Source: Haloactinopolyspora alba (lineage in GTDB: Bacteria > Actinomycetota > Actinomycetes > Jiangellales > Jiangellaceae). Taken from it: a DNA stretch of 64,000 nucleotides. Every line of letters begins with the position of its first letter. Position 1 is the stretch's first letter. A program made the position numbers and the translations under genes. The notes below the pieces were generated by a model. The model searched no databases, was not told where the DNA came from, and saw nothing but the letters and a program-made list of their open reading frames with translations. Of this stretch, positions 7,680 through 17,363 are shown piece after piece. Location: the NCBI RefSeq assembly GCF_003014555.1, contig NZ_PYGE01000015.1, forward strand, positions 62,001 through 126,000, read 5' to 3'.

Positions 7680-9257
7680 TCACGTCCGTTCGGGGGCCTG
7701 ATCCTGCTCGTCCGTGCCGACGGTGGTCCGCAACGACGTCTCGCGCATGAACAGCACGGCGACGAACGACACGAGCGCGACCACGGCGGAGATCCGGAAT
7801 ACCAGCGCCGTACCGTCGCCGTAGGCGTGCTCGACGACGGTGCGCACGGCCGGGGGCATGGACCCCACGTCCAGCGACGTGGAGCCGCCGCTCTGGGTGG
7901 CCGCGCTCGCGCCCGGATGCCCGGCGAGCCCCTCGGAGATGAGCGACGTGACGTGGCTGGCCAGGATCGCTCCGAGCACGGAGACGCCGGACGCGCCGCC
8001 GAGGGTGCGGAAGAACGTCACGGTGGACGTTCCGGAGCCGAGGTCGCGGTAGTCGAGGCCGTTCTGGACGGCGAGGACCAGGTTCTGCATCGTCGAGCCG
8101 ACACCGATGCCCATGATCGCCATGAAGATGCCGACCTGCCACAGCGGTGTCGTGTGGTCGATCGTTCCCAGCAGCGCCAGGCCGGTGACGACCATCGCCG
8201 TGCCGCCGACGAGGAACCTCTTCCACCGCCCGGTCCGTGTCACCAACTGGCCGGTGACGGTCGTGGCCGACATCAGCCCCACCATCATCGGCAGCGTCAG
8301 CAGCCCCGCCGCGGTCGGGCTGTAGCCGCGGGCGATCTGGAAGTACTGCCCGAAGAAGATCGCCGAGCCGAACATCGCGATACCGACCGACACGCTGGCG
8401 ACGATGGCCAGGATCATCGTCCGCTGGCGCATCAGCCGGGGCGGCACGACCGGGTCCGGTACCCGCCGCTCGACCACGACGGCCGCGCAGACCAGTGCGA
8501 CCCCGGCCGCCACGAACGCGGCGCTGGCCGGCGACACCCACGCGAAGCTGCCACCGGCGAGCGTCACCCACACCAACAGCACACTGATGCCGCCGGGGAT
8601 GAGCAGCGCACCGCGCCAGTCGATCGGGTTGTTCGACGTCAGCACCGGCAGGTGCAACGTCTTCTGCAGCAACACGAGGGCGACGCCGGCGATGGGGGCA
8701 CCGACCCAGAAGCACCACCGCCACCCGAGGAAGGGCGTGTCGACGATGACGCCGCCGAGCAGCGGCCCGCTGACGGTGGCGACGGCGAGCACGGCGCCGA
8801 AGTAGCCCATGTAGCGGCCACGGTCACGAGGGCTGACCATCGACCCGAGAACGATCTGCACGAGCGCCTGCAGCCCGCCCATGCCGAGGCCCTGCAGCAC
8901 CCGGAATCCGATCAGCATGCCGGTGCTCTGCGAGAACCCGGCCAGGACCGAGCCGAGGACGAAGATCGAGATGGACAGCTGCACCAGCAGCTTCTTGTTC
9001 ATCCGGTCGGACAGCTTGCCCCAGATCGGGGTGGTCGCGGTCGCGGCCAGCAGCGTGGCCGTCACGACCCACGTGTACTGGCTCTGGGTGCCGCCGAGGT
9101 CGGCGATGATCCGCGGCAGCGCGTTCGCGACGATCGTGCCGGACAGCATCGCGACGAACATGGCGAGCAGGAGGCCGGACAGCGCCTCGAGCACCTGCCG
9201 GTGGGTCATCGCGCCGTTGGACGCGGCCGGTTCGTCGTTCGCGACGTCGGTGGTCAT
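7680..9257 (-). CDS. DHA2-family (14-TM) MFS multidrug efflux transporter
   Basis: 525 aa, an EmrB/QacA-like proton-drug antiporter. About 14 hydrophobic helices are visible. Motif A lies in the TM2-TM3 loop (WGKLSDRMNKK), and the antiporter motif C region is AVATVSGPLLGGVIVD. The C-terminus ends in a charged cytosolic tail. The ATG at 9257 has GGAAAGGA upstream and overlaps the TGA of the upstream MarR gene by 4 bp (ATGA), so the two are translationally coupled. Regulation by that MarR is very likely. The substrate is not predictable; antiseptics, dyes or an own metabolite are typical. Confidence 0.93.
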   Translation of the reverse strand: MTTDVANDEPAASNGAMTHRQVLEALSGLLLAMFVAMLSGTIVANALPRIIADLGGTQSQYTWVVTATLLAATATTPIWGKLSDRMNKKLLVQLSISIFVLGSVLAGFSQSTGMLIGFRVLQGLGMGGLQALVQIVLGSMVSPRDRGRYMGYFGAVLAVATVSGPLLGGVIVDTPFLGWRWCFWVGAPIAGVALVLLQKTLHLPVLTSNNPIDWRGALLIPGGISVLLVWVTLAGGSFAWVSPASAAFVAAGVALVCAAVVVERRVPDPVVPPRLMRQRTMILAIVASVSVGIAMFGSAIFFGQYFQIARGYSPTAAGLLTLPMMVGLMSATTVTGQLVTRTGRWKRFLVGGTAMVVTGLALLGTIDHTTPLWQVGIFMAIMGIGVGSTMQNLVLAVQNGLDYRDLGSGTSTVTFFRTLGGASGVSVLGAILASHVTSLISEGLAGHPGASAATQSGGSTSLDVGSMPPAVRTVVEHAYGDGTALVFRISAVVALVSFVAVLFMRETSLRTTVGTDEQDQAPERT

Positions 9258-9721
9258 GCGGTCCTTTCCTGCAGTTCGTCGGTGCACAGCACCCGGCGGA
9301 AGTCGCCGTTGAGCCTGGTCAGCAGCGTCACGAGTTGGTGCGCGTCAGCCGCGTCCCAGTCGCTCAGCGCGGCGGCGAGCACCTCGGCGCGCCGGTCGTG
9401 AAACCGGGCGACGACGGCACGGCCCTCGTCGCCCACTTCGAGCAGGCCGGCGCGTGCGTCGGCCGGGTCCGGCCGGCGCACGACCAGGCCGCGGTCGACG
9501 AGCTCGGCTACCTGCCTGCTGGCGACGGAGGTGTCGACATGCAGCTGTTCGGCCAGCCCGGTGAGCCGCATCGGTCCTTCACGGGCGAGCAGGCCGAGCA
9601 TGCCGCCGAGGGTCGGGCCGAGGCCCTCGTAGATTTCGAGATGCCGTTGGGAGAGGTGCCTGGTCGATCGCATGAGCATGCGGACCTGCTCGACGACCTC
9701 GCCCCAGACGTCTCCGGACAT
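9254..9721 (-). CDS. MarR family transcriptional regulator of the adjacent efflux pump
   Basis: 155 aa. Winged-helix MarR fold: GPMRLTGLAEQLHVDTSVASRQVAELVDRGLVVRR is the recognition region (about 55-90), followed by the wing with DPADARAGLLEVGDEG. The ATG at 9721 is preferred over one at 9763 because GGAG lies 7 bp upstream and the longer frame would start inside the promoter -10. It overlaps the DHA2 transporter by ATGA. Two near-identical operator-like palindromes cover its -35 and -10, which predicts autorepression and co-control of the pump. Confidence 0.93.
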   Translation of the reverse strand: MSGDVWGEVVEQVRMLMRSTRHLSQRHLEIYEGLGPTLGGMLGLLAREGPMRLTGLAEQLHVDTSVASRQVAELVDRGLVVRRPDPADARAGLLEVGDEGRAVVARFHDRRAEVLAAALSDWDAADAHQLVTLLTRLNGDFRRVLCTDELQERTA

Positions 9722-9749
9722 GGCGGAGCTCCGTCGGACGAGACTATTG

Positions 9750-9792
9750 GTTGACGCATACAACTATACGGACGATGGTTGCTGCACGCAAC
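9750..9792 (-). promoter_or_regulatory. Promoter with two matching operator palindromes (MarR-efflux operon)
   Basis: On the minus strand, -35 TTGCGT (9786-9791) and -10 TATAGT (9763-9768) are separated by 17 bp. Two 15-bp elements fit GTTG-NN-TGC-NN-CAAC: one at 9778-9792 over the -35, the other at 9750-9764 touching the -10, with centres 28 bp apart. The GTTG/CAAC half-sites with a 7-bp centre are typical of MarR operators. The elements are observed directly; binding by the MarR protein encoded just downstream is inferred. Confidence 0.72.
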
Positions 9793-9801
9793 TTTCACGC
9801 C

Positions 9802-10272
9802 TCAGGGCTCGCGGACCTCCAGGGCCACGTTCAACCTGCCGACCAGGTCGACCATCTGGTCGACGTCGTCGGCCGGCCAGTCCTCCAGCGCCGCGCGCAA
9901 CCACCGGCCCCGGGCCTCGCGCAGCTGCCGCACGCGCTCGCGGCCCTCGTCCGTGGTGTGAATCAGCCGCGCCCGGCCGTCCATCGGGTCCGGCACCCGC
10001 TGGACCAGACCCATCGACTCCATCTGCGCGATCTGGCGGCTCACCGTCGACTTGTCCAGCCCGAACCGTTCGGCCAGGTCACCCGCGCGGACGTCGCCCG
10101 CGTCGTTCAGCGCGCTGAGCAGTCCGTACGCGGCGGCCTCGAGGCGGTCGTCGACCTGCCGGGCCAGCGTCGTGGACAGCCGCCGGATCCGCCGCCCCAG
10201 CAGCGTGAGCTCGGACTCGAGCTGCTCGTGCACCTGCTGACGATCGGCCCCGTTCATCTCCCCGACTCTCAT
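9802..10272 (-). CDS. MarR family transcriptional regulator (second)
   Basis: 156 aa. MarR winged helix: GDVRAGDLAERFGLDKSTVSRQIAQMESMGLVQR with the wing DPMDGRARLIHTTDEG. It resembles the neighbouring MarR in layout but is clearly divergent, so the two may be old duplicates. Its ATG at 10272 overlaps the truB stop (ATGA), so it rides on the truB operon. A second in-frame ATG at 10257 has its ribosome site too close. Its own target is not evident; it ends just upstream of the efflux promoter at 9750-9792, so control of that promoter by both MarR proteins is possible. Confidence 0.9.
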   Translation of the reverse strand: MRVGEMNGADRQQVHEQLESELTLLGRRIRRLSTTLARQVDDRLEAAAYGLLSALNDAGDVRAGDLAERFGLDKSTVSRQIAQMESMGLVQRVPDPMDGRARLIHTTDEGRERVRQLREARGRWLRAALEDWPADDVDQMVDLVGRLNVALEVREP

Positions 10273-11144
10273 CCCACGAAGACGGCCACGTGCTTGGCGC
10301 GGGGACCTCGGTCCTCGGCCAGGGAGAGAAGAGTACCGTCCGGGCCGAAGACCGCCACCGGCCCAGGCCCCTTGCCGGTCGCCGGCAACGGCACGCCGTG
10401 CGAGACCCGCCGGGCGGTCTCTTCGTCGACGTCGACCCGCGGGAACGACTCGGCGGCGGCGTCGGCCATCGACATCATGTCGAACCGCTCCGCCAGCTCG
10501 TCGAGGCTGCGGGCGGCCTCGATCCGGTACGGGCCCACGGCCGTGCGCCGCAGCGCCGTCAGGTGACCGCCGACACCGAGGGATTCGCCCAGGTCACGCG
10601 CCAAAGCCCGGACGTAGGTCCCGGACGTGCACACGACCTGCGCCTGCACGTCGAGATACCCGCCGTCGCGGTGCAGCCCGGTCACGTCGAAACGGTGCAC
10701 CGTCACCGGTCGCGCCGGCAACTGCACGTCCTCGCCCGAGCGGACCCGCCGGTACGAGCGCACGCCGTCGATCTTGACCGCCGACACGGCGCTGGGAACC
10801 TGCTCGATATCGCCGGTCAGAGCTGCTGCCCCGGCGCTCACCGCCGCCTCGTCGACCGCGGACGCGTCGGCGCCACCGGTCACCTCGCCCTCGGCGTCGT
10901 CGGTGAGCGTGCGCGCTCCCAGCCGGATGGTGGCGTCGTAGGACTTCTCGGTGCCGCTGAGATGCCCCAGCAGTCTGGTCGCCTTGCCGACGCCGACGAC
11001 GAGGACGCCGGTGGCCATCGGGTCGAGCGTGCCGGCATGGCCCACCCGGCGGGTGCCCGCCAACCGGCGGAGCCGCCCGACGACGTCGTGCGACGTCCAG
11101 CCGGAGGGCTTGTCGACGACGACCAGGCCGTGCCAGTCAGGCAC
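10269..11144 (-). CDS. truB: tRNA pseudouridine(55) synthase
   Basis: 291 aa. It isomerises U55 in the T-loop of tRNAs. The catalytic aspartate is D41 in GHAGTLDPMATGVLVV. KPSGWTSHDVVGRLR near the N-terminus and the SGTYVRALARDLGE motif near residue 180 are also diagnostic. The C-terminal TruB-specific extension is present and the length is normal for actinobacteria. The start is a GTG at 11144, overlapping the end of rbfA by 8 bp; the stop overlaps the downstream MarR start. It belongs to the nusA-infB-rbfA-truB operon. Confidence 0.97.
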   Translation of the reverse strand: MPDWHGLVVVDKPSGWTSHDVVGRLRRLAGTRRVGHAGTLDPMATGVLVVGVGKATRLLGHLSGTEKSYDATIRLGARTLTDDAEGEVTGGADASAVDEAAVSAGAAALTGDIEQVPSAVSAVKIDGVRSYRRVRSGEDVQLPARPVTVHRFDVTGLHRDGGYLDVQAQVVCTSGTYVRALARDLGESLGVGGHLTALRRTAVGPYRIEAARSLDELAERFDMMSMADAAAESFPRVDVDEETARRVSHGVPLPATGKGPGPVAVFGPDGTLLSLAEDRGPRAKHVAVFVG

Positions 11145-11577
11145 GCTCGTCGTCCCCGTCGTCCGGGCGGCGGTACGGGTCGGTGTCGCCGGCGTACTGC
11201 GCCTCCGCCGCCGAACGAGCCACCTGCTCGTCGGACTCCTTCGCGCTGCGCAGCAGGTCGTCGATGTGCGCCGCGTTCTCCGGGATGGCGTCCGCGACGA
11301 ACTCCAGCGTCGGCGTGAACTTCACGCCGGTGCGCCGCCCCACCTCGGAGCGGACCAGCCCCTTCGCGTTCTCGAGCGCCTCCGCCGTCGCGGCGCGCTC
11401 GGAATCGTCGCCGTACACCGTGTAGAACACCGTGGCGTCACGCAGATCGCCGGTGATCCTGGCGTCGGTGACGGTCACGAACCCCAGCCGCGGGTCCTTG
11501 ACCCTGCGTTCCAGCGTCTCGGCCGCGATCTCGCGGATCCGGTCTGCCAGCTTGCGGGCACGCGCTGGATCAGCCAT
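11137..11577 (-). CDS. rbfA: 30S ribosome-binding factor A
   Basis: 146 aa. RbfA assists late maturation of the 16S rRNA 5' end and cold adaptation. The KH-like core is visible: RARKLADRIREIAAETLERRVKDPRLGFVTVTDARITGDLRDATVFYTV, then the VRSEVGRRTGVKFTPTLEF strand-helix. A charged acidic C-terminal tail of about 25 residues follows, as in other actinobacteria. The ATG overlaps the stop of the DUF503 gene by 8 bp and its own 3' end overlaps truB, giving tight coupling. Confidence 0.96.
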   Translation of the reverse strand: MADPARARKLADRIREIAAETLERRVKDPRLGFVTVTDARITGDLRDATVFYTVYGDDSERAATAEALENAKGLVRSEVGRRTGVKFTPTLEFVADAIPENAAHIDDLLRSAKESDEQVARSAAEAQYAGDTDPYRRPDDGDDERA

Positions 11578-11938
11578 GGGTGTCTCCTCGTTCTCGTTCC
11601 CCCGCTCCGGTTCGATCGGGCGTGATCACACCGGACGGCTGCGGATCGTCCTCATCAGAATGAAACCTACGCCGCGTCGACAGCAGCTCGATCTCCGGTC
11701 GCTCGGCGACATGCCGTTCGACGACGTCGAGCACCTCGGCGCAGCGCCCGGAGTCCGCGGCGATCACCGCCACCCCGATCTCGGCCCGGCGGTACAGATC
11801 GGTGTGCCCGACCTCGGCCACGGCGACGTCGAAGTGACGCCTGATCTCGGCCACGACCGGCCGCACCACGCCCCGCTTCTGTTTCAGGGAGCGCACGTCC
11901 CCCAGCAACAGATCGAACGTGATCGTCCCCACGAACAC
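11570..11938 (-). CDS. DUF503 (YlxP-like) protein
   Basis: 122 aa. The DUF503 signature is clear: VFVGTITFDLLLGDVRSLKQKR at the start and VAVAEVGHTDLYRRAEIGVAVIA in the middle. Family members sit between infB and rbfA in Gram-positive bacteria and have been linked to ribosome maturation, but no reaction is established. The GTG at 11938 matches the family N-terminus and has GGGGG about 6 bp upstream; an open frame to 11986 adds a non-family leader. A long structured element lies between it and infB. Confidence 0.92.
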   Translation of the reverse strand: MFVGTITFDLLLGDVRSLKQKRGVVRPVVAEIRRHFDVAVAEVGHTDLYRRAEIGVAVIAADSGRCAEVLDVVERHVAERPEIELLSTRRRFHSDEDDPQPSGVITPDRTGAGERERGDTHG

Positions 11939-12022
11939 AACCGCCCCCAGCACTACGGATGAAGGAGTCCGCGCGACGAACCCCACGCATCGCTGTTGAG
12001 GTACGGACGGATGGTCTGACCG

Positions 12023-12105
12023 GGCGGTGGGATGGGGATGTCTTGTCGCAGGGCGTCAAGCGAGCTTGCGAGCAGCCCAAGACAAGAGCACCCCATCCCG
12101 CCGCC
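12023..12105. other. Large nested hairpin element in the infB-DUF503 gap
   Basis: A 15-bp outer stem pairs 12023-12037 with 12091-12105; one pair is T-G read on the plus strand and becomes a C-A mismatch on the minus strand. Inside are a 3x3 internal loop, a 7-bp stem TCTTGTC/GACAAGA (12041-12047 with 12081-12087), a 4-bp GGGC/GCCC stem and an apical CAAG/CTTG hairpin. The whole folds into one 83-nt rod. It may be a terminator or processing site after infB, or a small RNA; nothing in the sequence decides. Confidence 0.6.
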
Positions 12106-12132
12106 ACGAAAGGCGACCACAACGGCCGAACC

Positions 12133-15100
12133 TCAGCCCCTCGGCTTCTCCTTCATCTCGTACGTCTCGATCATGTCGCCGACCTGGATGTCGTTGAAGT
12201 TCCCGAGGCTGATACCGCACTCGAACCCGTCGCGGACCTCGGTGACGTCATCCTTGACCCGGCGCAGCGACGCGATCTGGAGCTTGTCGCCCACGACGAC
12301 GCCTTCCCGGATGAGCCGGGCGGAGGCGTTGCGCCGCATGATGCCGCTGGTGACCATGCAACCGGCGATGTTGCCGACACGGGACGAGCGGAACACCTCG
12401 CGGACCTCCGCCGTGCCGAGCTGGCTCTCCTCGTACTCCGGCTTGAGCAGCCCCTTCAGCGCCGCCTCGATCTCCTCGATGGCCGCGTAGATCACCGAGT
12501 AGTACCGGATCTCGACGCCCTCACGGTCGGCGAGGTCCTCCACCGTGCGGCTCTGCGGCCGCACGTTGTACCCGATGATGATGCCGCGGTCGATCGAGGC
12601 GAGGTTGACGTCGTTGGCCGTGACGGCGCCGACGCCGCGGTGAATGATCTGCAGGTTCACCTCGTCGCCCACGTCGATCTTCGCCAGCGCGTCCTCGAGC
12701 GCCTCGACCGAGCCGGACACGTCGCCCTTGAGGATCAGGTTCAGCGTCTCGACCTTGCTCTCGGCCATGAAGCTCTCGAGCGTGACCCGCTTGCGGGCCT
12801 TGGCCAGCGCCGCGTTGCGCTCCGCCGCCTCTCGCTTCTCGGCGATCTGGCGGGCGGTGCGATCCTCTTCGGCGACGAGGAACTTGTCGCCCGCACCGGG
12901 TACGGCCGTCAGGCCGAGCACGAGCACCGGCCGCGACGGCTCGGCCTCCACGATGGAGTTGCCGTACTCGTCGAGCATCGCCCGCACCCGTCCGTAGGAC
13001 TGACCGGTGACGATGGAGTCGCCCTGACGCAGCGTGCCGCGCTGGACCAGGACAGTCGCCACCGGGCCGCGGCCCTTGTCGAGGTGACCCTCGATGGCCA
13101 CACCGCGTGCGGCCATGGCCGTGTTGGCACGCAGGTCGAGTGCGGCGTCCGCGGTCAGCAGCACCGCCTCGAGCAGCTTGTCGATGTTCTGGCCCGGCTT
13201 CGCCGCGACCTCGACGAACATCGTCTCGCCGCCGTACTCCTCGGCCACCAGGTTGTACTCGGTGAGCTGCTGGCGGATCTTGTCCGGGTTGGCGCCCTCG
13301 ACGTCGATCTTGTTGATGGCGACGACGATGGGCACGCCTGCCGACTGCGCGTGGTTGAGCGCCTCCACCGTCTGCGGCATGACGCCGTCGTCGGCGGCCA
13401 CGACCAGAATCGCGATGTCGGTCACCTGGGCACCACGGGCACGCATGGCGGTGAACGCCTCGTGACCCGGGGTGTCGATGAACGTCAGCGCGCGCTCCAC
13501 GCCGTCGTGCGGGACGTGCACCTGGTAGGCGCCGATGTGCTGGGTGATGCCGCCGGCCTCGGCGTCGACGACGTCCTCGTTGCGGATCGCGTCGAGGAGC
13601 TTCGTCTTACCGTGGTCGACATGACCCATGACGGTCACGACCGGCGGACGCGGCGTCGCGTTGGTGTCGTCCTCGGCCTCGAAGTCGATGTCGAAGGACT
13701 CCAGCAGCTCGCGGTCCTCGTCCTCGGGCGAGACCATCTGCAGGTCGTAGCCGAGCTCCTCGCCGAGCACGCGGAACGTTTCCTCGTCGACGGACTGCGT
13801 GGCCGTGACCATCTCACCCAGGCCGAACAGCACCTGGACCAGCTGGGCGGGGTCGACATCGATGCGCTCGGCGAAGTCGGCGAGCGAGGCGCCACGGGGC
13901 AGCCGGACCACCTGGCCGTTGCCACGCGGCAGCCGCACACCGCCCATCGACGGCGCCTGCATGTTGTCGTACTCCTGCCGCTTCTGGCGCTTGCTCTTGC
14001 GGCTCTTCGCGGGCTTGCCACCCGGACGGCCGAACGCACCGGCCGTGCCGCCGCGTCCACGGCCGCCACCGCCGCCAGGACGGCCACCGCCACCGAAGCC
14101 GCCAGGTCGGGCAGGGCCGCCACCACCGCCGGGACGGGGACCGCCGCCACCGCCACCGCCGCCGGGACGACCGCCGCCGCCACCGCCGCCGGGACGGCCA
14201 CCGCCGCCACCGCCACCGGGACGACCACCGCCGCCACCGCCGCCGCTACCGCCACCAGGACGGTTGGACGGGCGGGACGGCATCATGCCCGGGTTCGGCC
14301 GCGGACCACCGCTGCCGCTGCCGCTGCCGCTCTCACCGCCACCGGAGCCGGAGCCGGGCTTGGCCGGCATGGCCCCCGGCGACGGCCGCGGCCCGCCGGA
14401 CGGCGCGGACCCGCCGCCGCTGTCGCGGCGGGAGGACGGACGCTGCATGCCGGTGGAGCCGCCGGAGGAGAACGGGTTGTTGCCCGGGCGGGGGGAACCG
14501 CCGCCCTGACGCCGGCCCATGCCGGTGTTCTCGCCACCGAACGGGTTGTTGCCCGGCCGCGGCCCGCCGGACCGGTCCGAGCCGGAGCCGGGCTTCTGGC
14601 CGCTGTCCTTGGACCCGCCGGTCTTGGCGCCGCCCTGCTTGGCCCCACCCTGCTTGGGTGCGCCCGGCTTGGGCGCACTCGGCTTCGCCGGACCGGGTTT
14701 GGGCGCGACGTCACCAGGTGTCGGAGCCCGCCCGCGGCCGTTCGAGCTGTCCGCCTGCTCCTGCTCGGGAGCGGCGGAGGGCTGCGGTCCCGGCTTGGCC
14801 GGCGGACCGGGTTTCGGGGCCGCCGGAGTCGCCGGCGCCGCTGCGTCCGCGGCCGCGCCGGATTCGGCCGCCACGGTGCCGGGGTCGGCCGCCGGTGCGG
14901 CAGGCGCGGCCGGCTCGATGCCGGACGGCTGCGGCTCCGGCTGCGACGGACCGGACTGCTCCTGCTCCGACGGTGTCGTCGTGGTGCCGGCTGTGGGCGG
15001 CGACGGCTTCGGCGGGCGCTTGCCCGACTTGCCGCCGGACGCACCGGACTTCGCGCCGGCTTGCTCGTTGGCGTATGCGTCCCTCAGGCGACGGACAACA

Positions 15101-15222
15101 GGCGCTTCCACGGTCGAGGACGCCGACTTGACGTACTCTCCGAGGTCGCCCAGCTTGCCGAGGACGTCCTTGCTCGTTACGCCGAGCTCTTTGGCGAGCT
15201 CGTGTACCCGGACCTTTGCCAC
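12133..15222 (-). CDS. infB: Translation initiation factor IF-2
   Basis: 1029 aa. IF-2 is the GTPase that brings initiator fMet-tRNA to the 30S subunit. The N-terminal IF2_N domain starts [22 protein letters not shown] low-complexity linker of about 370 residues (Pro/Ala/Gly/Lys, then a glycine-arginine-proline tract) follows. The G domain has GHVDHGKT (about 532), DTPGH (about 586) and NKID (about 637), then the domain II/III/IV region ending in the fMet-tRNA-binding C2 domain ([16 protein letters not shown] tail). The length is in the actinobacterial range; the expanded linker is the only unusual part. It lies in the nusA-ylxR-infB operon. Confidence 0.98.
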   Translation of the reverse strand: MAKVRVHELAKELGVTSKDVLGKLGDLGEYVKSASSTVEAPVVRRLRDAYANEQAGAKSGASGGKSGKRPPKPSPPTAGTTTTPSEQEQSGPSQPEPQPSGIEPAAPAAPAADPGTVAAESGAAADAAAPATPAAPKPGPPAKPGPQPSAAPEQEQADSSNGRGRAPTPGDVAPKPGPAKPSAPKPGAPKQGGAKQGGAKTGGSKDSGQKPGSGSDRSGGPRPGNNPFGGENTGMGRRQGGGSPRPGNNPFSSGGSTGMQRPSSRRDSGGGSAPSGGPRPSPGAMPAKPGSGSGGGESGSGSGSGGPRPNPGMMPSRPSNRPGGGSGGGGGGGRPGGGGGGGRPGGGGGGGRPGGGGGGGGPRPGGGGGPARPGGFGGGGRPGGGGGRGRGGTAGAFGRPGGKPAKSRKSKRQKRQEYDNMQAPSMGGVRLPRGNGQVVRLPRGASLADFAERIDVDPAQLVQVLFGLGEMVTATQSVDEETFRVLGEELGYDLQMVSPEDEDRELLESFDIDFEAEDDTNATPRPPVVTVMGHVDHGKTKLLDAIRNEDVVDAEAGGITQHIGAYQVHVPHDGVERALTFIDTPGHEAFTAMRARGAQVTDIAILVVAADDGVMPQTVEALNHAQSAGVPIVVAINKIDVEGANPDKIRQQLTEYNLVAEEYGGETMFVEVAAKPGQNIDKLLEAVLLTADAALDLRANTAMAARGVAIEGHLDKGRGPVATVLVQRGTLRQGDSIVTGQSYGRVRAMLDEYGNSIVEAEPSRPVLVLGLTAVPGAGDKFLVAEEDRTARQIAEKREAAERNAALAKARKRVTLESFMAESKVETLNLILKGDVSGSVEALEDALAKIDVGDEVNLQIIHRGVGAVTANDVNLASIDRGIIIGYNVRPQSRTVEDLADREGVEIRYYSVIYAAIEEIEAALKGLLKPEYEESQLGTAEVREVFRSSRVGNIAGCMVTSGIMRRNASARLIREGVVVGDKLQIASLRRVKDDVTEVRDGFECGISLGNFNDIQVGDMIETYEMKEKPRG
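14050..14262 (-). repeat. Glycine-rich tandem repeat inside infB
   Basis: About 210 bp made of degenerate 24-30-bp units that encode runs of glycine broken by RP or PRP (unit G7-RP). It lies in the IF-2 linker between the N-terminal domain and the G domain. Slippage-prone GCC/CCG/CCA codons suggest length variation between strains. It has no separate gene. Confidence 0.85.
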
Positions 15223-15313
15223 TGCTCTCCTTCTCGGTCCGGGGCGCGTCGGCTCGGACCGGCTAGGTGGTGCGCGTGCTCATCGCTGTGTGCTCATGGA
15301 GCGCTCGTGAGCG

Positions 15314-15652
15314 TCACGTCGTGTCTCCTTCGTCCTGGCCGGACGGCCGTCCTGGCCGACCGGGTTGATCCTCCTGCCCAGCGAACCACCGACGCAGCCC
15401 TGTGACGTCGAGCGTCCTCTCGCTGCGCAAGGCTCGCGAGAACGCTCGACGTCGCTCGGCTAAGTCGAGGCATTCCGAGCGCGGGTGAACGTACGCTCCC
15501 CGTCCCGGAAGCCGGCCGTCGACATCGGGCACCAGCTCACGGGGTGAGCCGGAGCCGTCCGCGACGACTCGGAGCAGGTTGGACTTCACCGCACGGGACC
15601 GACAACCTATACACGTGCGCACAGGCGGCCGGCCGGACGCGCGGTCTTCCAC
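15314..15652 (-). CDS. YlxR family RNA-binding protein (DUF448)
   Basis: 112 aa. The YlxR fold signature is present: RTCIGCRSRAVKSNLLRVV near residue 12 and PGRGAYVHPRSECLDLA near residue 49. The protein is small and basic with a disordered proline/glycine-rich tail. Family members lie between nusA and infB; RNA binding is inferred from structure, and a link to RNase P has been proposed in some bacteria. The GTG at 15652 is used. It sits in the gap between nusA and infB as in almost all actinobacteria. Confidence 0.93.
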   Translation of the reverse strand: MEDRASGRPPVRTCIGCRSRAVKSNLLRVVADGSGSPRELVPDVDGRLPGRGAYVHPRSECLDLAERRRAFSRALRSERTLDVTGLRRWFAGQEDQPGRPGRPSGQDEGDTT

Positions 15653-15686
15653 GCAGACAGTCTAGCGTCTATCCGGCCCGAAGACG

Positions 15687-16688
15687 TCACGCCGGGGTGT
15701 TGGCGGAACGAATCACCGTCTCCGGATCGGTGTCGGAACGGATGTCGATACGCCAGCCGGTCAGCCGGGCGGCGAGCCGGGCGTTCTGCCCCTCACGGCC
15801 GATGGCCAGGGAAAGCTGGAAGTCGGGGACGGTCACCCGGGCCGCGCGCTCCTCGAGGTCGACGATCTCGACCCGCTGCACACGCGCCGGCGACAGCGCG
15901 TGAGCCACCAGCTCCGCCGGGTCCTCCGACCAGTCCACGATGTCGATCTTCTCACCGTGCAGCTCGGTCATCACCGCGCGCACGCGTGAGCCCATGGGGC
16001 CGATGCACGCACCCTTCGCGTTCAGGCCCGGAACCGTCGCGTGCACGGCGATCTTGGTGCGGTGACCGGCCTCGCGGGCGATGCCCGCGATCTGGACGGT
16101 GCCGTCGGCGATCTCGGGGACCTCGAACGTGAACAGCTTCTTCACCAGGTTCGGGTGGCTGCGAGAGAGGGTCACCATCGGACCGTGGGTGCCCTTGCGC
16201 ACCTGGACGACGTAGCAGCGGATGCGGCTGCCGTGCTCGTAACGCTCTCCGGGGACCTGCTCGGCGGCCGGCAGCACGGCCTCGATCTTGCCGAGGTTCA
16301 CCATCACCGTGCGGGCGTCGTGGCCCTGCTGGATGGTGCCGGAGACGATGTCGCCCTCGCGGTCGAGATAGTCGCCGAAGGTCACCTCGTCCTCGGCGTC
16401 GCGCAGCCGCTGGAGGATCTCCTGCTTCGCGGTCGTCGCGGCGATCCGGCCGAACCCTTCGGGGGTGTCGTCCCACTCCCGCACCACGGTCCCCGCCTCG
16501 TCGAGCTCCTGCGCCCAGACCGTGACGTGTCCGCTGGTGCGGTCGAGCTCGACGCGCGCCCGCGGCTGAGCGTGCTCGGAGCGCTGGTAGGCCAGCAGGA
16601 GCGCGCGTTCGAGCGCCTCGACCACGAGCGAGAAGGAGATGTCCTTCTCCCGCTCCAGCGCCCGCAGGAACGAAAGGTCGATGTCCAC
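15687..16688 (-). CDS. nusA: Transcription termination/antitermination protein NusA
   Basis: 333 aa. It binds RNA polymerase and nascent RNA and modulates pausing, termination and antitermination. Order: N-terminal polymerase-binding domain ([17 protein letters not shown] at the start), S1 domain ([20 protein letters not shown] near 130), KH1 ([20 protein letters not shown]) and KH2 ([21 protein letters not shown]). There is no C-terminal acidic repeat, normal for actinobacteria. The GTG at 16688 gives the family N-terminus and has GAGGAG about 10 bp upstream, just inside the rimP end; an extension to 16772 would overlap rimP extensively. Confidence 0.97.
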   Translation of the reverse strand: MDIDLSFLRALEREKDISFSLVVEALERALLLAYQRSEHAQPRARVELDRTSGHVTVWAQELDEAGTVVREWDDTPEGFGRIAATTAKQEILQRLRDAEDEVTFGDYLDREGDIVSGTIQQGHDARTVMVNLGKIEAVLPAAEQVPGERYEHGSRIRCYVVQVRKGTHGPMVTLSRSHPNLVKKLFTFEVPEIADGTVQIAGIAREAGHRTKIAVHATVPGLNAKGACIGPMGSRVRAVMTELHGEKIDIVDWSEDPAELVAHALSPARVQRVEIVDLEERAARVTVPDFQLSLAIGREGQNARLAARLTGWRIDIRSDTDPETVIRSANTPA

Positions 16689-16695
16689 GCTGACG

Positions 16696-17178
16696 TCACT
16701 CCTCTTCGCCGTCGTCGTCGCGACGGAACTCGACCTGAACCTTGGCCTTGCGGACGTCGTCGTAGGCGACATCGCGGTTCGCGCCGTCGACCTCGAGCAC
16801 CGCCGCGTGCTTGCCGGCCGAGACCACCCGGCCGGTCACGGCCTGCCGGTCCGAGCCGTGGAACCGGACACGCACCAGCCTGCCGACGGCGCGCGACCAG
16901 TGCCGCGGCAGCGTCAACGGCCGGGAGACCCCCGGCGAACCGACTTCGAGCGTGTACGGGTCGTCGCCCATGGCGTCGCTGTCGTCGAGCGCCCGTGCGA
17001 TCAGCCTCGACACCTCGGCGCAGTGCTCGAGATCGACGCCCTCGTCCGAGTCGACGACGATGCGCAGCTGACTACGCTTACCGGTCTGGGTGAGCTCGAC
17101 GTCCTCGAGGTCGAGGCCCTCGGCCGTCACGACCGGATCGATGATCCGCCGCAGAAGGTCACGAGTGGCAGAACTCAT
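16696..17178 (-). CDS. rimP: Ribosome maturation factor RimP
   Basis: 160 aa. RimP is needed for maturation of 30S subunits. Features: [20 protein letters not shown] at the N-terminus, [21 protein letters not shown], and the family hallmark [14 protein letters not shown] followed by the SH3-like C-terminal barrel ([14 protein letters not shown]). The ATG at 17178 has AGGAGGG 6 bp upstream; a longer frame to 17298 has no site and adds an arginine-rich leader. It is the first gene of the leftward rimP-nusA-ylxR-infB operon and is divergent from a lipoprotein gene. Confidence 0.96.
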   Translation of the reverse strand: MSSATRDLLRRIIDPVVTAEGLDLEDVELTQTGKRSQLRIVVDSDEGVDLEHCAEVSRLIARALDDSDAMGDDPYTLEVGSPGVSRPLTLPRHWSRAVGRLVRVRFHGSDRQAVTGRVVSAGKHAAVLEVDGANRDVAYDDVRKAKVQVEFRRDDDGEEE

Positions 17179-17363
17179 CCGTGCCCTCCTCGATGTCGAG
17201 TTGTCTGCCGTGGACGCGCAGCGGCTGATGGCGCACGCGGCCGTCCGGCGCACCCCGCGCCGGTACACCCAGCGTAGCCCAACATCGGCGCCGCGCATGA
17301 CAGCACTACGGCGTGGCGGCGGCTGCCGGCGGGTGCCGCGGCGCCACCGGCTACGGTGTCCCG

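Noticed and set aside
9802-10272. Second MarR as a degraded duplicate of the first
   Set aside because: The HTH and wing are complete, the length is normal and the start is coupled to truB, so it is an intact gene.
14050-14262. Frameshift or assembly error in infB
   Set aside because: The glycine-rich tract stays in frame, and conserved domains on both sides are in the correct frame and order; such linkers are usual in actinobacterial IF-2.
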